Part shown: one piece after another, positions 17,527 to 25,674 of the stretch
How positions within the stretch are numbered: position 1 is the first letter of the stretch
Layout: the number at the start of each line of letters is the position of its first letter
NCBI RefSeq assembly: GCF_017744835.1
Contig: NZ_JAGIAM010000003.1
Span: 992,001 to 1,056,000, forward strand
Length of the DNA stretch: 64,000 nt
Direction: 5' to 3'
Source of the DNA: Sphingomonas sp.
Lineage (GTDB): Bacteria > Pseudomonadota > Alphaproteobacteria > Sphingomonadales > Sphingomonadaceae
Position numbers and translations under genes: made by a program
Notes under the pieces: model-generated
Told to the model about the DNA's origin: nothing
Database searches by the model: none
Seen by the model: the letters and a program-made list of their open reading frames with translations, nothing else

Positions 17527-18371
17527 TTGAGCCGCTCCGCTTCGCGCGCGGCGACTGCGTCCATCCGGCCCCAGCTGTGGCTGGCGATCAGCCGCTCGAG
17601 CTTGCCCGCCATCGCGCCGAGCCGCGCATAGTGGCGCAGCCGCGACTTGAGCGGCGCGTTGGCCACGCGCGGCTGGGCGGGATCGACTTCCCAGGGGTGG
17701 AAATAGAAGATCGCCGGCGCCTCGTCCGCATTGGCGGCGCGCACGGCGCCGTCGGTCACGGCATTGGGGAGCAGGCGGAAGAAGCCGCCGCCGGCGGTGA
17801 TCTCGCGCCCCAGCACGCGCGCGAGCGTGATGGGCAGCTCGATCAGCTCGGCGTCGCCCAGCGGCCGGAAGGCGCGGCGCGGCGCGTCGGGCCAGCCGTA
17901 ATGGTCATGGCGGAGCGGCGCGATGCTCGACGAGTAGCGATAGCCCTCTTCGGCCAGGATCGCGTGCGCCCAGGGCGTGCGGCGGTCGATCGAGAAGCTC
18001 GGCGCGCGATAGCCGGTGACGGGCGTGCCCGCGGCATCCTCCAGCGCCTTGCGCGACCGGGCGAGGTCGGCGCGGAACTGGTCGGGCTCCAGCGTGAAGA
18101 CGCGCGCATGGTCCCAGCCGTGGCTGGCGACTTCGTGGCCCGCCTCGGCGATGCGGCGGATCAGCGCGGGATAGCGCTCGGCCACCCAGCCCAGCGTGAA
18201 GAAGGTCGCCTTGACCCCTGCCCCGTCGAACAGCGCGAGCACCCGATCCGTGTTCGCCTCGACGCGGTGCTCGAGCCCGTCCCATTCGTCGCGGGCGATC
18301 GTCGTCTCGAACGCCCCGACCTGGAACCAGTCCTCGACGTCCACCGAGAGGGCGTTTACGAGCACCTTCAT
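17523..18371 (-). CDS. XrtA-associated polysaccharide deacetylase
   Basis: This encodes 282 residues from the ATG at 18371; a GTG one codon earlier is possible. It is a NodB-like CE4 deacetylase with the metal and base motif SVDVEDWF at residues 9-16, then ATFFTLGWVAERYP, and the second metal motif EVASHGWDH. RAPSFSIDRRTPW and a C-terminal DUF3473-type extension (FYFHPWEVDP onwards) complete it. It probably removes N-acetyl groups from the exopolysaccharide. It is coupled to the ATPase gene by TGATG. Confidence 0.92.
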   Translation of the reverse strand: MKVLVNALSVDVEDWFQVGAFETTIARDEWDGLEHRVEANTDRVLALFDGAGVKATFFTLGWVAERYPALIRRIAEAGHEVASHGWDHARVFTLEPDQFRADLARSRKALEDAAGTPVTGYRAPSFSIDRRTPWAHAILAEEGYRYSSSIAPLRHDHYGWPDAPRRAFRPLGDAELIELPITLARVLGREITAGGGFFRLLPNAVTDGAVRAANADEAPAIFYFHPWEVDPAQPRVANAPLKSRLRHYARLGAMAGKLERLIASHSWGRMDAVAAREAERLK

Positions 18372-19498
18372 CACCCCGCAGTATCACGGATCCGCGAGAT
18401 GTCCGGGCGGCGGCCGGGTTCGCCTGACTCCACCCAGTCGACCAGCACGGTCAGCACGCGACGCAGCGCCTCGTCCTGCTGCTGGAGCTGGTGCTCGAGC
18501 TCGACGATACGGCGGTCGACAGCGCGGCGCTCGCGGAACGAAGCCTCGGCGCGCACCGGCTGCGGTACCGGGGGTGCCACGTCGCGTAGCTCATAGGGCT
18601 CGGGCGCGGCCTGCGCCGGCATCGAAATTGGCATCGGCGCAGGAGCCGGTGCGGGCGTCGGGGCCGGAGCCGGCCGTGCGCCGGCACGCAGATCGCTTTC
18701 CATGTCTGCGATCACCGCCGCCACTTCGGGGCCGCCGAACGTGTCGATCCCCTCGACCGCGCCGAACAGCAGCACGCGGCTGGCGAGCTGGTTGAGCCGA
18801 CGCGGGATACCCCCGGACCAGCGGTGCATCGCCGCCATCGCGTCGGGGGCGAAGCGCGGCCTGCCACGCCAGCCGACGCACGACAGGCGGTGCATCAGAT
18901 AGGGCTCGACTTCGCTTGCCTCCATTGGCTCGAGATGGTGCATCGCGATGACGCGCTGGCGCAGCTGGTCGAGCCGCGGCTCCTGCAGCGCCAGGCGGAA
19001 CTCCGGCTGGCCCAGGAGGAAGATCTGGAGCAGCGCATAGCCGCCCGCCTGGAAATTAGAGAGCATGCGCAGCTCCTCCAGGCTGTCCACGGGCAGCGCC
19101 TGCGCCTCGTCGACGATCAGCAGCGTGCGCCGGCCCGAGCGCGCGATGGCATGGAGTCCGCGCTCGATCGCGGCCAGCATCGCGGCCTTGGACGCGCCGG
19201 TGGCATCGACGTTCAGCCCCGCACACACGATGCGCAGCAGATCGTCGGCGCCGATCTGGCTGGAGACGATCTTGATGACGTTGAGCCGCTCGCGGTCGAT
19301 CTCGCTCAGCAGATGCCCGACCAGCGTGGTCTTGCCCGCGCCGGGATCGCCGGTGATCACCACGAAGCCCTCGCCTTGGCTCAGGCCATAGCCGAGATAG
19401 GCCATCGCCTTGCGGTGGGTGGCGGTATCGAACCAGAAATGCGGATCGGGGGTCAGCTGGAAGGGCCGCCCGGTCAGTCCATATTGATCGTCGTACAT
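18371..19498 (-). CDS. XrtA-associated ATPase (ExeA/GspA-like AAA)
   Basis: This encodes 375 residues from the ATG at 19498 (MYDDQYGLTGRPF, the typical beginning of this group). Walker A is GDPGAGKTT at residues 50-58 and Walker B is LLIVDEAQ near 120. The AAA domain ends near 265, followed by a proline-alanine linker (about 275-305) and a C-terminal coiled-coil segment ending in ISRIRDTAG. Such ATPases sit beside the tyrosine autokinase in PEP-CTERM exopolysaccharide loci and probably energise or regulate export. The start lies 13 bases after the outer-membrane protein stop. Confidence 0.9.
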   Translation of the reverse strand: MYDDQYGLTGRPFQLTPDPHFWFDTATHRKAMAYLGYGLSQGEGFVVITGDPGAGKTTLVGHLLSEIDRERLNVIKIVSSQIGADDLLRIVCAGLNVDATGASKAAMLAAIERGLHAIARSGRRTLLIVDEAQALPVDSLEELRMLSNFQAGGYALLQIFLLGQPEFRLALQEPRLDQLRQRVIAMHHLEPMEASEVEPYLMHRLSCVGWRGRPRFAPDAMAAMHRWSGGIPRRLNQLASRVLLFGAVEGIDTFGGPEVAAVIADMESDLRAGARPAPAPTPAPAPAPMPISMPAQAAPEPYELRDVAPPVPQPVRAEASFRERRAVDRRIVELEHQLQQQDEALRRVLTVLVDWVESGEPGRRPDISRIRDTAG

Positions 19499-19511
19499 AT
19501 GCCGTTTCCGC

Positions 19512-21116
19512 CTAGAAGCCGTAGCGAAGGCCGACGAGCGCCTGCGCCTGCGCGCTGCTGTCACCGTCCCGTTCGAAGCCGAACACGCCCAGCGACGCAG
19601 TCGCGCCAAGTGGGCCGAAATTGTGCGTGTAGCTGGTGTTCGCACCGTAACCGAGGATGCCCTCGGCGCCCGGCAGGCTGCTGTTGTACCAGCTGCCGAA
19701 CACCGCAGTGCTGAGCACACCGCTGGTGCCGACGTCCTCCGACGCGAAGAATTGCGCGAACAGCGCATCGTCGGAGGAGCCATCGATGCGGATGCCGCCC
19801 ACGCTCGCGGTCGAAGGCGCGATAAAGGTGCGGCGCGAATAGCCCGCGCCGATGCCGAAGCGGCTGCGCCCGGTGTTGGCCACGGCCACGCCGACGATGC
19901 CGCGCCCGCGATAGGCCGTGGTCACCGTCGAAGCGAAGACCTGGTTGAGGCAGCCGCCCGCCGCCGCCCCAGTCGTGCCGTAGATGCAGCCGCCGAACTG
20001 GTTGCCGAAGGGGTCGGTGGTGCTGATGAAGCTGGTCGGCAAGGTCGCGAGCGTGCCGCTCAGCTGCTGGCCGAAGGTCTGGACATTGTCGTAGACGCCG
20101 ACCTGGATCCCGCTGCCGCGGCCCATCTGGTAGCTGAACGAACCGGTGTAGCTCCAGCTGTCGTAACGGCGGCCGACGCGCGCCTCGAGGAAGGTGCGGC
20201 GGCTGGGGCGCCAGATCACGCCCGCGTCCCAGAAGATGCCGTCGAAGTCATAGGCGATGCGGCGCGGCGAGGCCGGATCGGTGACGAAGCGGCCGTTGCG
20301 ATCCACCACCGGATTGCCCGCGCCGTCGCGCAGCGCATCGCGCTGGCTGATCTCGATCTGCTCATAGCCGACGCCCGCCGTGAGCGCGAAGCCGCGGCCG
20401 ACCGGGAGCACCACGTCGCCGCGGCCGAACTTGCCCTCGAAGCGCTGGTCGAGCTGGCCGGCGTCCTCGCGCGTGTAGGAGCCGCTGGCAGTGATGCCGA
20501 CCGGCAGCACCTGGCCCGACTTCACGCCGACGCTGGCGGTCGCGACATGGACCCTGGAATCGTCGTAGCGGTCGAGCGCGGGCTGGCCGGCGGGAACGCC
20601 GGTCGCGTCAGGCGCTTCCACCTTGGTGTAGCCGAAGCGATAGGCCGCGTTGACGAAGGCGGGACCGACATGCGTCGCGAGGTTCGGCCCCGCATAGGCC
20701 GAAAAGACCTGGCTGCGGTTTCGGACATTGCCCTGCCCCGTCAGCGACGCGTCGCCGCGCACGTCCGCGCGCGCATGCGCCGCGATCGCGCCCGCCTCGA
20801 GCGTCAGGCCCGGCGCCACCGTCGCGCGGGCCTGGGCGAGGCCGGTGTGCATGTCCTCGTCGGCGAGCTGCTTGTCGTAGGAGAAGCGATGCTCGTACTT
20901 GTAGCTGACCTGCACCTGCACGCGGCGCGAATCGAGCGCCGCATCGATGCCTGCACCGACGGTCGTATAAGTGAACACGTCGCTGCCGTCGCCGAGATCG
21001 GCCGCGAGCACCTGGGTCGCCTCGATATAGGGCGAGACCTGCGCGTGCTGGGCGACGGCGGGCTGCGCCGCGCCGGCGAGCGCCACTGCGGCCAGCAGGA
21101 AGCGCAGCCGCGTCAC
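19512..21116 (-). CDS. XrtA-locus outer-membrane beta-barrel protein
   Basis: This 534-residue protein starts at GTG (21116), which overlaps the autokinase stop (GTGA). Residues 1-22 form a signal peptide ending AVAQ. The rest is alternating-residue beta strands rich in aromatic and polar residues, and the final residue is phenylalanine (VGLRYGF), as in BamA-inserted barrels. Proteins of this kind occur between the autokinase and the ATPase in exosortase A loci. It probably forms part of the outer-membrane exit route of the polysaccharide, but this is inferred from position. Confidence 0.85.
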   Translation of the reverse strand: MTRLRFLLAAVALAGAAQPAVAQHAQVSPYIEATQVLAADLGDGSDVFTYTTVGAGIDAALDSRRVQVQVSYKYEHRFSYDKQLADEDMHTGLAQARATVAPGLTLEAGAIAAHARADVRGDASLTGQGNVRNRSQVFSAYAGPNLATHVGPAFVNAAYRFGYTKVEAPDATGVPAGQPALDRYDDSRVHVATASVGVKSGQVLPVGITASGSYTREDAGQLDQRFEGKFGRGDVVLPVGRGFALTAGVGYEQIEISQRDALRDGAGNPVVDRNGRFVTDPASPRRIAYDFDGIFWDAGVIWRPSRRTFLEARVGRRYDSWSYTGSFSYQMGRGSGIQVGVYDNVQTFGQQLSGTLATLPTSFISTTDPFGNQFGGCIYGTTGAAAGGCLNQVFASTVTTAYRGRGIVGVAVANTGRSRFGIGAGYSRRTFIAPSTASVGGIRIDGSSDDALFAQFFASEDVGTSGVLSTAVFGSWYNSSLPGAEGILGYGANTSYTHNFGPLGATASLGVFGFERDGDSSAQAQALVGLRYGF

Positions 21117-22093
21117 GCGTCCATCTCGCCGTAATAGCTTCCGAACCGGCGGCCGCCGGGCTGGAAGGAAACCGAGTTGAGCACGAGCTGGATATGCTCG
21201 CAGCCGTCGAGCAGCTGCACCGCCTCGCGCAGGTCGCCCTCGCTGGTGGCATCGGCGCGAACGACCAGCATCGCCTGGCCGACGTGCAGCGCCAGCACCG
21301 ATGCGGGCGAGGCGGCGAGCGCGGGCGGCGAATCGAAGATCACGATGCGGCGCGGATTGGCCGCGGCGAGGCCGTCGAGGATCGCACGCGCGCGGTCGCT
21401 CGCCAGCAGCTCGGTATCGCTGTTGGTGCGCGTGCCCGCGGGCAGCACCGACAGCTGGGGCACGTCGGTCTCGACGATGCAGTCCTCGACGTCGTCCACT
21501 GCGCCCGAAAGCGCGTCGAGCAGCCCCGGCCCCTTCGGCAGGCCGAGCCGCGCCAGCACGTCCGGCTTGGCGAAATCGGCGTCGACGAGCAGGATCTCCA
21601 TGTCCTTCTCGGCCGCCATAGAGAGCGCGAGGTTGATCGCGCAGAAGGTCTTGCCCTCATTGGGTTTGGCCGAGCAGACGAGGATCATCCGCGCGCGGTC
21701 CGCGGCCTTGGCGTCGCTGCCCGCCGCCACGGCGCGCGCGGTGAGCAGCAGCTGGCGCTTCACCATGCGGAATTCCTCCGCCAGCGGCGTGACCGGCCCA
21801 CCGGGAAGCAGCATGCCGGACTCGCGCAGCAGCTCGCGGTCGATCGCGGCGATGCCTTCGATCGGCTGCAGGACGGATTCGGGGACGAAGCCAGGCTCGT
21901 CCGCCCAGGCTTCGACCGGCTCGGCCGTCCATTCGGCGATGGGCTCCATCACCGGCGCGATGTCAGGCTGCACGATCTCGGGATCGACTGCCGTCGGCTG
22001 AGCAGGCTGGACCGGCTGCGGAGCGAAGTGGAACTGCTCGGCCGCACGCTCGATCAGCGAGCCCCGGTACCGGCGCGGCGTTTCGTCGTTCAT
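21113..22093 (-). CDS. XrtA-associated tyrosine autokinase (BY-kinase)
   Basis: This 326-residue cytoplasmic P-loop kinase has Walker A at 142-149 (AKPNEGKT), Walker A' in ILLVDADFAKPD near 167-178, and Walker B in IVIFDSPPALAA. The first 90 residues are an acidic, proline-rich extension. The C-terminus is short, with only a Tyr-Tyr pair (FGSYYGEMDA) rather than a long tyrosine cluster. Together with the preceding Wzz-like gene it forms the split kinase/activator pair that controls polymer length. It begins four bases after the Wzz stop. Confidence 0.92.
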   Translation of the reverse strand: MNDETPRRYRGSLIERAAEQFHFAPQPVQPAQPTAVDPEIVQPDIAPVMEPIAEWTAEPVEAWADEPGFVPESVLQPIEGIAAIDRELLRESGMLLPGGPVTPLAEEFRMVKRQLLLTARAVAAGSDAKAADRARMILVCSAKPNEGKTFCAINLALSMAAEKDMEILLVDADFAKPDVLARLGLPKGPGLLDALSGAVDDVEDCIVETDVPQLSVLPAGTRTNSDTELLASDRARAILDGLAAANPRRIVIFDSPPALAASPASVLALHVGQAMLVVRADATSEGDLREAVQLLDGCEHIQLVLNSVSFQPGGRRFGSYYGEMDA

Positions 22094-22097
22094 CGCC

Positions 22098-23594
22098 TCA
22101 GGCCCCCATTCCGCGCTGGACGAACTCGAGCCCCAGCATTGCTACGAAGGCGACGCCCAGCGCCGCCGCGCCGCCGGCGAACAGCCGCAGGTCGCGTCGG
22201 CGCGTCGCCAGCTGCGCGGCGGTGAGCACTTCGCCGATTGATCCGATCACCGGCATCCCGCTCGCCTTCTCCAGCCGCGCGGCGGTGGAGAAAGTGGTGG
22301 TGAGCTTCGCCAGCGCGAACGCCGCGCCCACGCCCGCTCCCAGCGCCGCGATCAGCACGCCGACGAGCAGCAGCGGACGATTGGGCGAAGTCGGCGCGCG
22401 TGGCTGCGTCGGCGGGTCGACGACGTTGAACTTGGCCGAATCGCTGACATTCTGCGCCTGGCTGGTGATCTTCACGCGCTCGCGGTCGGCGAGCAGCTTG
22501 TCATATTGGTCCTTGAGCACCTGATACTCGCGCTCGATCTGCCCCTGCTCGGCGGCGACGCCGGGCTCCTCGGCAAGCTTGGCCTGAAGCTGGGCGAGAT
22601 CGCCCTCGATCTGGTTGCGGCGCTCGACCAGCGCGGCGAGCTGCGCCGACTTGTCCGCCTGCATCGACTTGAGGCTGAGATAGAGCGGATTGCCGCTCTC
22701 CCCGCCCGCCCCCAGCGGCTCGCTCTTCGCAGCGGCCTGCGCGGCGGCGAGCTGGTTGCGGAGCGCGATCATGTCGGGGTGGTTGTCGGTCCAGCCGCGC
22801 GTGCGGGCCTCGGCGATCTGGCCCTGGATCGCGGCGAGGCGCGCGCGTGCCGGCCCCGCCACCACAGTAGTGGTGCCGCCGCCCGCCCCCGCCATCTGCG
22901 CGTTGACGGCATTGAGGCCGCTCTGCGCCGCGGCGAGGTCCGACTGGACCTGCTGGAGTTGGGTGCGAGCGGCGCCGATCCGATCGTTGAGCGATCCGGT
23001 ACCGGGCAGCGAACCGAGGAAGCGCGCCTGGAAGTCGGCGCGCTTGGCCTCGGCCTCCTGGAGCTGCTTCTGGCGCTCGTCGAGCTGCTGGTCGAGGAAG
23101 CCGAGCGACTGGCTGCTCTGGTCGCGATTGTCGGCGAGGTTCTCCTCGACGAAGATGTCGATCAGCTTCTGCGCGATCTGGCGCGCGAGCTTGCCGCTGG
23201 GCGCCGTCACGCTGATCTCGAACAGATTGTCCTGCTGCGCGGTGAGCTTAATCGCCTTCTGCAGCCCGCCGATCCGGTCCGCGACGTCACGGTCGCTGGT
23301 GACGGTGCGCCCGATGTCGGTGCCGCGCACGACCTTCTCGAGATTGACCGCCGAGGTCAGCGTCTGGCGGACGCGATCGATGTCCTTCTGCTGCTGCGCG
23401 GCGGCGACGCCGTCGCTCGGCAGGATCTGGCGCAGCTGCACGAAGATGCGCGCCCGCGATTCATATTGGTTCGGGATCTGCGCGACCACGAACCAGCCGG
23501 CCAGGCACAGCGCCCAGGCCACGCCGAGCGCGATCCAGCGCCGCATCCACACCGCGTGCAACGCCGCGCGAAACTCTTCCCAGAGGCCCCCCAT
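22098..23594 (-). CDS. XrtA-associated chain-length determinant (Wzz-like)
   Basis: This 498-residue polysaccharide co-polymerase has an N-terminal transmembrane helix (about 20-35) followed by the Wzz domain (YESRARIFVQLRQILPSD). Long periplasmic coiled-coil regions cover about 150-240 and 300-380, and a proline-rich segment (PPTQPRAPTSPNRPLLL) precedes a second helix. A third hydrophobic stretch lies at the very C-terminus. It sets polymer length with the autokinase encoded next. The ribosome binding site GAGGAG is upstream of the ATG. Confidence 0.92.
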   Translation of the reverse strand: MGGLWEEFRAALHAVWMRRWIALGVAWALCLAGWFVVAQIPNQYESRARIFVQLRQILPSDGVAAAQQQKDIDRVRQTLTSAVNLEKVVRGTDIGRTVTSDRDVADRIGGLQKAIKLTAQQDNLFEISVTAPSGKLARQIAQKLIDIFVEENLADNRDQSSQSLGFLDQQLDERQKQLQEAEAKRADFQARFLGSLPGTGSLNDRIGAARTQLQQVQSDLAAAQSGLNAVNAQMAGAGGGTTTVVAGPARARLAAIQGQIAEARTRGWTDNHPDMIALRNQLAAAQAAAKSEPLGAGGESGNPLYLSLKSMQADKSAQLAALVERRNQIEGDLAQLQAKLAEEPGVAAEQGQIEREYQVLKDQYDKLLADRERVKITSQAQNVSDSAKFNVVDPPTQPRAPTSPNRPLLLVGVLIAALGAGVGAAFALAKLTTTFSTAARLEKASGMPVIGSIGEVLTAAQLATRRRDLRLFAGGAAALGVAFVAMLGLEFVQRGMGA

Positions 23595-23606
23595 CGCCGG
23601 CGCTCC

Positions 23607-24248
23607 TCAGAACATGCTTTCGGGGATGATGATGACGTCGCCCGGCTCGAGCCGGACGTTCGCCGAGATATCCCCGTTCTTGAGCAGGTCGCCGAGGCGG
23701 ACCTTGTATTCGCGCTGCTTGCCGGTCTGGCGATCGTAGCGCACCAGCCGCGCCCGGTTGCCCGAGGCGAATTCGGAAAGCCCGCCCACCGCGATCATCG
23801 CGTCGAGCGCCGTCATGTTGGCGCGATAGGGCAGCGATGCCGGCTTCTCGGTCGCGCCGACGACGCGGACCTGCTGACTGTAGGTGCCCGAGAAATTCTC
23901 CACGATCACCGAGACGATCGGGTCCTTGATATACTCGCTGAGCGCCAGCTTGAGATCGTCGGCCAGCATCGCCGGCGTCTTGCCCACGGCGGGCATGTCG
24001 CTGATCAGCGGCGTGGTGATCCGGCCGTCGGGGCGCACCTGCACCTTCGCCGACAGCTCCGGGTTGCGCCACACGAAGACGTTGAGCTGGTCCATCGGGC
24101 CGATGACATACTCGTCGCTCGGCGCCTCGCGGCTGGCGACGGCAGTGGCTGCCGGCAGTTCGGGACGGCCACCCTCGCCGCACCCGCCGAGCGCTGTCGC
24201 CATGACGCCAACAGCGGCGAAAATCCTGGAATACCGATCGAAATTCAT
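23607..24248 (-). CDS. XrtA-associated polysaccharide export lipoprotein (Wza-like)
   Basis: This 213-residue protein has a lipoprotein signal ending in the lipobox LGGC (about residues 20-23). A Poly_export domain follows (EYVIGPMDQLNVFVWRNPEL, PDGRITTPLIS) and then SLBB-type segments (VRVVGATEKPASLPYR, LEPGDVIIIPESMF). It is the outer-membrane export channel component of the exopolysaccharide machinery. It is preceded by GGGAGCTCGGGC. The 102-base gap upstream is the largest inside the minus-strand cluster, so a separate promoter is possible there. Confidence 0.92.
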   Translation of the reverse strand: MNFDRYSRIFAAVGVMATALGGCGEGGRPELPAATAVASREAPSDEYVIGPMDQLNVFVWRNPELSAKVQVRPDGRITTPLISDMPAVGKTPAMLADDLKLALSEYIKDPIVSVIVENFSGTYSQQVRVVGATEKPASLPYRANMTALDAMIAVGGLSEFASGNRARLVRYDRQTGKQREYKVRLGDLLKNGDISANVRLEPGDVIIIPESMF

Positions 24249-24350
24249 GCCCGAGCTCCCCGCCGCACGCGCCCCTGGGCAGCCGACGTCTCGGCCGCGG
24301 ACACATGCGGGTCCTGGCGTCGCTATGCGGCAGTATAGGTAAAGATACGG

Positions 24351-25556
24351 TTAGGCGTCGGGGGCGTTGACGAGCAGCTCGCGTGCGGGCGGGTGGCCCA
24401 GGAAGGCCGCGGGGCTGGCGCTGGCGCCATAGGCTCCCGACGCGAAGATCGCGATGACGTCACCCACTTTGGCGGCCGGCAGCGCGACGCGGTCGGCGAG
24501 TCGATCGAGCGGAGTGCAGAGCGGGCCGACGATGCTCACCACTTCCTCGGGCGGGTCCTGCATCCGGTGTGCGAGCGCGACGGGATAGTTGCGGCGCACG
24601 ACGGTGCCGAAATTGCCGGTGGCGGCGAGATGGTGGTTGAGCCCGCCGTCGACGATCAGGAAGGTCTCGCCCTGGCTCACCTTGCGGTCGACCACGCGGG
24701 CGAGATAGACGCCCGCCTCCCCCACCAGCCAGCGGCCGAGCTCGATCGCGAATTGGGTGTGCGGCAGCGCGCCCAGCGGCGCTTCGAGCGCGGCGCCGAT
24801 CGCCTCGACGTCGAGCGGCGCGTCGCCGGGGAAATAGGGAATGCCGAAGCCGCCGCCGAGATTGACCAGCGGCGGGACCACTCCGGCTTCGTCGGCGAGG
24901 CGGACGGCGAGCGCAACCGTCGCCGCCTGCGTCTCGATCACTGCCTGGGTGTCGAGCGACTGCGATCCCGCGAAGATGTGGAAGCCGCGCCACTCGGCGC
25001 CGCCCGCGATCAGGCGGCGGACGAGCCCGGGCACATGCTGTGCTTCGACGCCGAAGGGGGACGCCCGCCCGCCCATCTTCATCCCCGAACCGCGCAGCTC
25101 GAAGTCCGGGTTCACCCGTACCGCCAGCCGGGGCGTCACGCCGAGCATCCCGCCGATCGCCAGTGCGCGCTGGCCCTCGCTCTCGGACTCGAGGTTGATC
25201 GTCACGCCCGCGCGGATCGCCGCTTCCAGCTCGGAATCGCGCTTGCCCGGTCCGGCGAAGCTGATCTGCGATTCCGCCATGACGCCAAGCGCCTTGTCGA
25301 GCTCGCCCGCCGAGGCGACGTCCATCCCGTCGACCAGCGGCGCGATCGCGGCGAGCAGCGGCGGGAAAGGGTTGGCCTTGATCGCATAATGCACCGCCAC
25401 CCGCGCGGGCAGCGCCGCCCGCAACCGCGCGATCCGGGCGGAAACGATCGCGAAGTCATAGACATAGGCCGGCGTCGCCTCGCCGAGCCACGGCAGCGCG
25501 TCGAGCGCCGCGAACTCGGGCGGGATCGGGCCGTGGGGTTTGGCTTGCACGCTCAT
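24351..25556 (-). CDS. XrtA-associated PLP-dependent decarboxylase
   Basis: This 401-residue fold-type III enzyme is of the diaminopimelate/ornithine decarboxylase type and carries the PLP lysine Lys60 (HYAIKANPFPPLL). LGGGFGIPYFPGD binds the phosphate, and EPPEEVVSIVGPLCTPLDRL-type residues form the C-terminal barrel. It is the variant found with the acyl-CoA ligase and acyl carrier protein in exosortase A loci; its substrate is unknown. GGAGG directly abuts the ATG at 25556, so the GTG two codons on (25550) is a plausible alternative start. A type A hairpin repeat ends at this ribosome binding site. Confidence 0.9.
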   Translation of the reverse strand: MSVQAKPHGPIPPEFAALDALPWLGEATPAYVYDFAIVSARIARLRAALPARVAVHYAIKANPFPPLLAAIAPLVDGMDVASAGELDKALGVMAESQISFAGPGKRDSELEAAIRAGVTINLESESEGQRALAIGGMLGVTPRLAVRVNPDFELRGSGMKMGGRASPFGVEAQHVPGLVRRLIAGGAEWRGFHIFAGSQSLDTQAVIETQAATVALAVRLADEAGVVPPLVNLGGGFGIPYFPGDAPLDVEAIGAALEAPLGALPHTQFAIELGRWLVGEAGVYLARVVDRKVSQGETFLIVDGGLNHHLAATGNFGTVVRRNYPVALAHRMQDPPEEVVSIVGPLCTPLDRLADRVALPAAKVGDVIAIFASGAYGASASPAAFLGHPPARELLVNAPDA

Positions 25557-25560
25557 CCTC

Positions 25561-25643
25561 CGTCACCCCCGCGAAGGCGGGGGCCCAGGAATCGCAGGCA
25601 GCATCCCTCGTGGCTCTGGGTCCCCGCCTTCGCGGGGATGACG
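25561..25643. repeat. Type A dispersed inverted repeat, copy 1
   Basis: The 30-base left arm (CGTCACCCCCGCGAAGGCGG and onwards) is nearly the reverse complement of the right arm ending in CGCGGGGATGACG. Together they can form a long hairpin. It lies between the acyl-CoA ligase stop and the decarboxylase start and reaches to the Shine-Dalgarno sequence of the latter. It matches copies 2 (28999) and 3 (55017). Confidence 0.9.
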
Positions 25644-25674
25644 AAAAAGAATGCTGGGATGACAAAAGCCCTGC

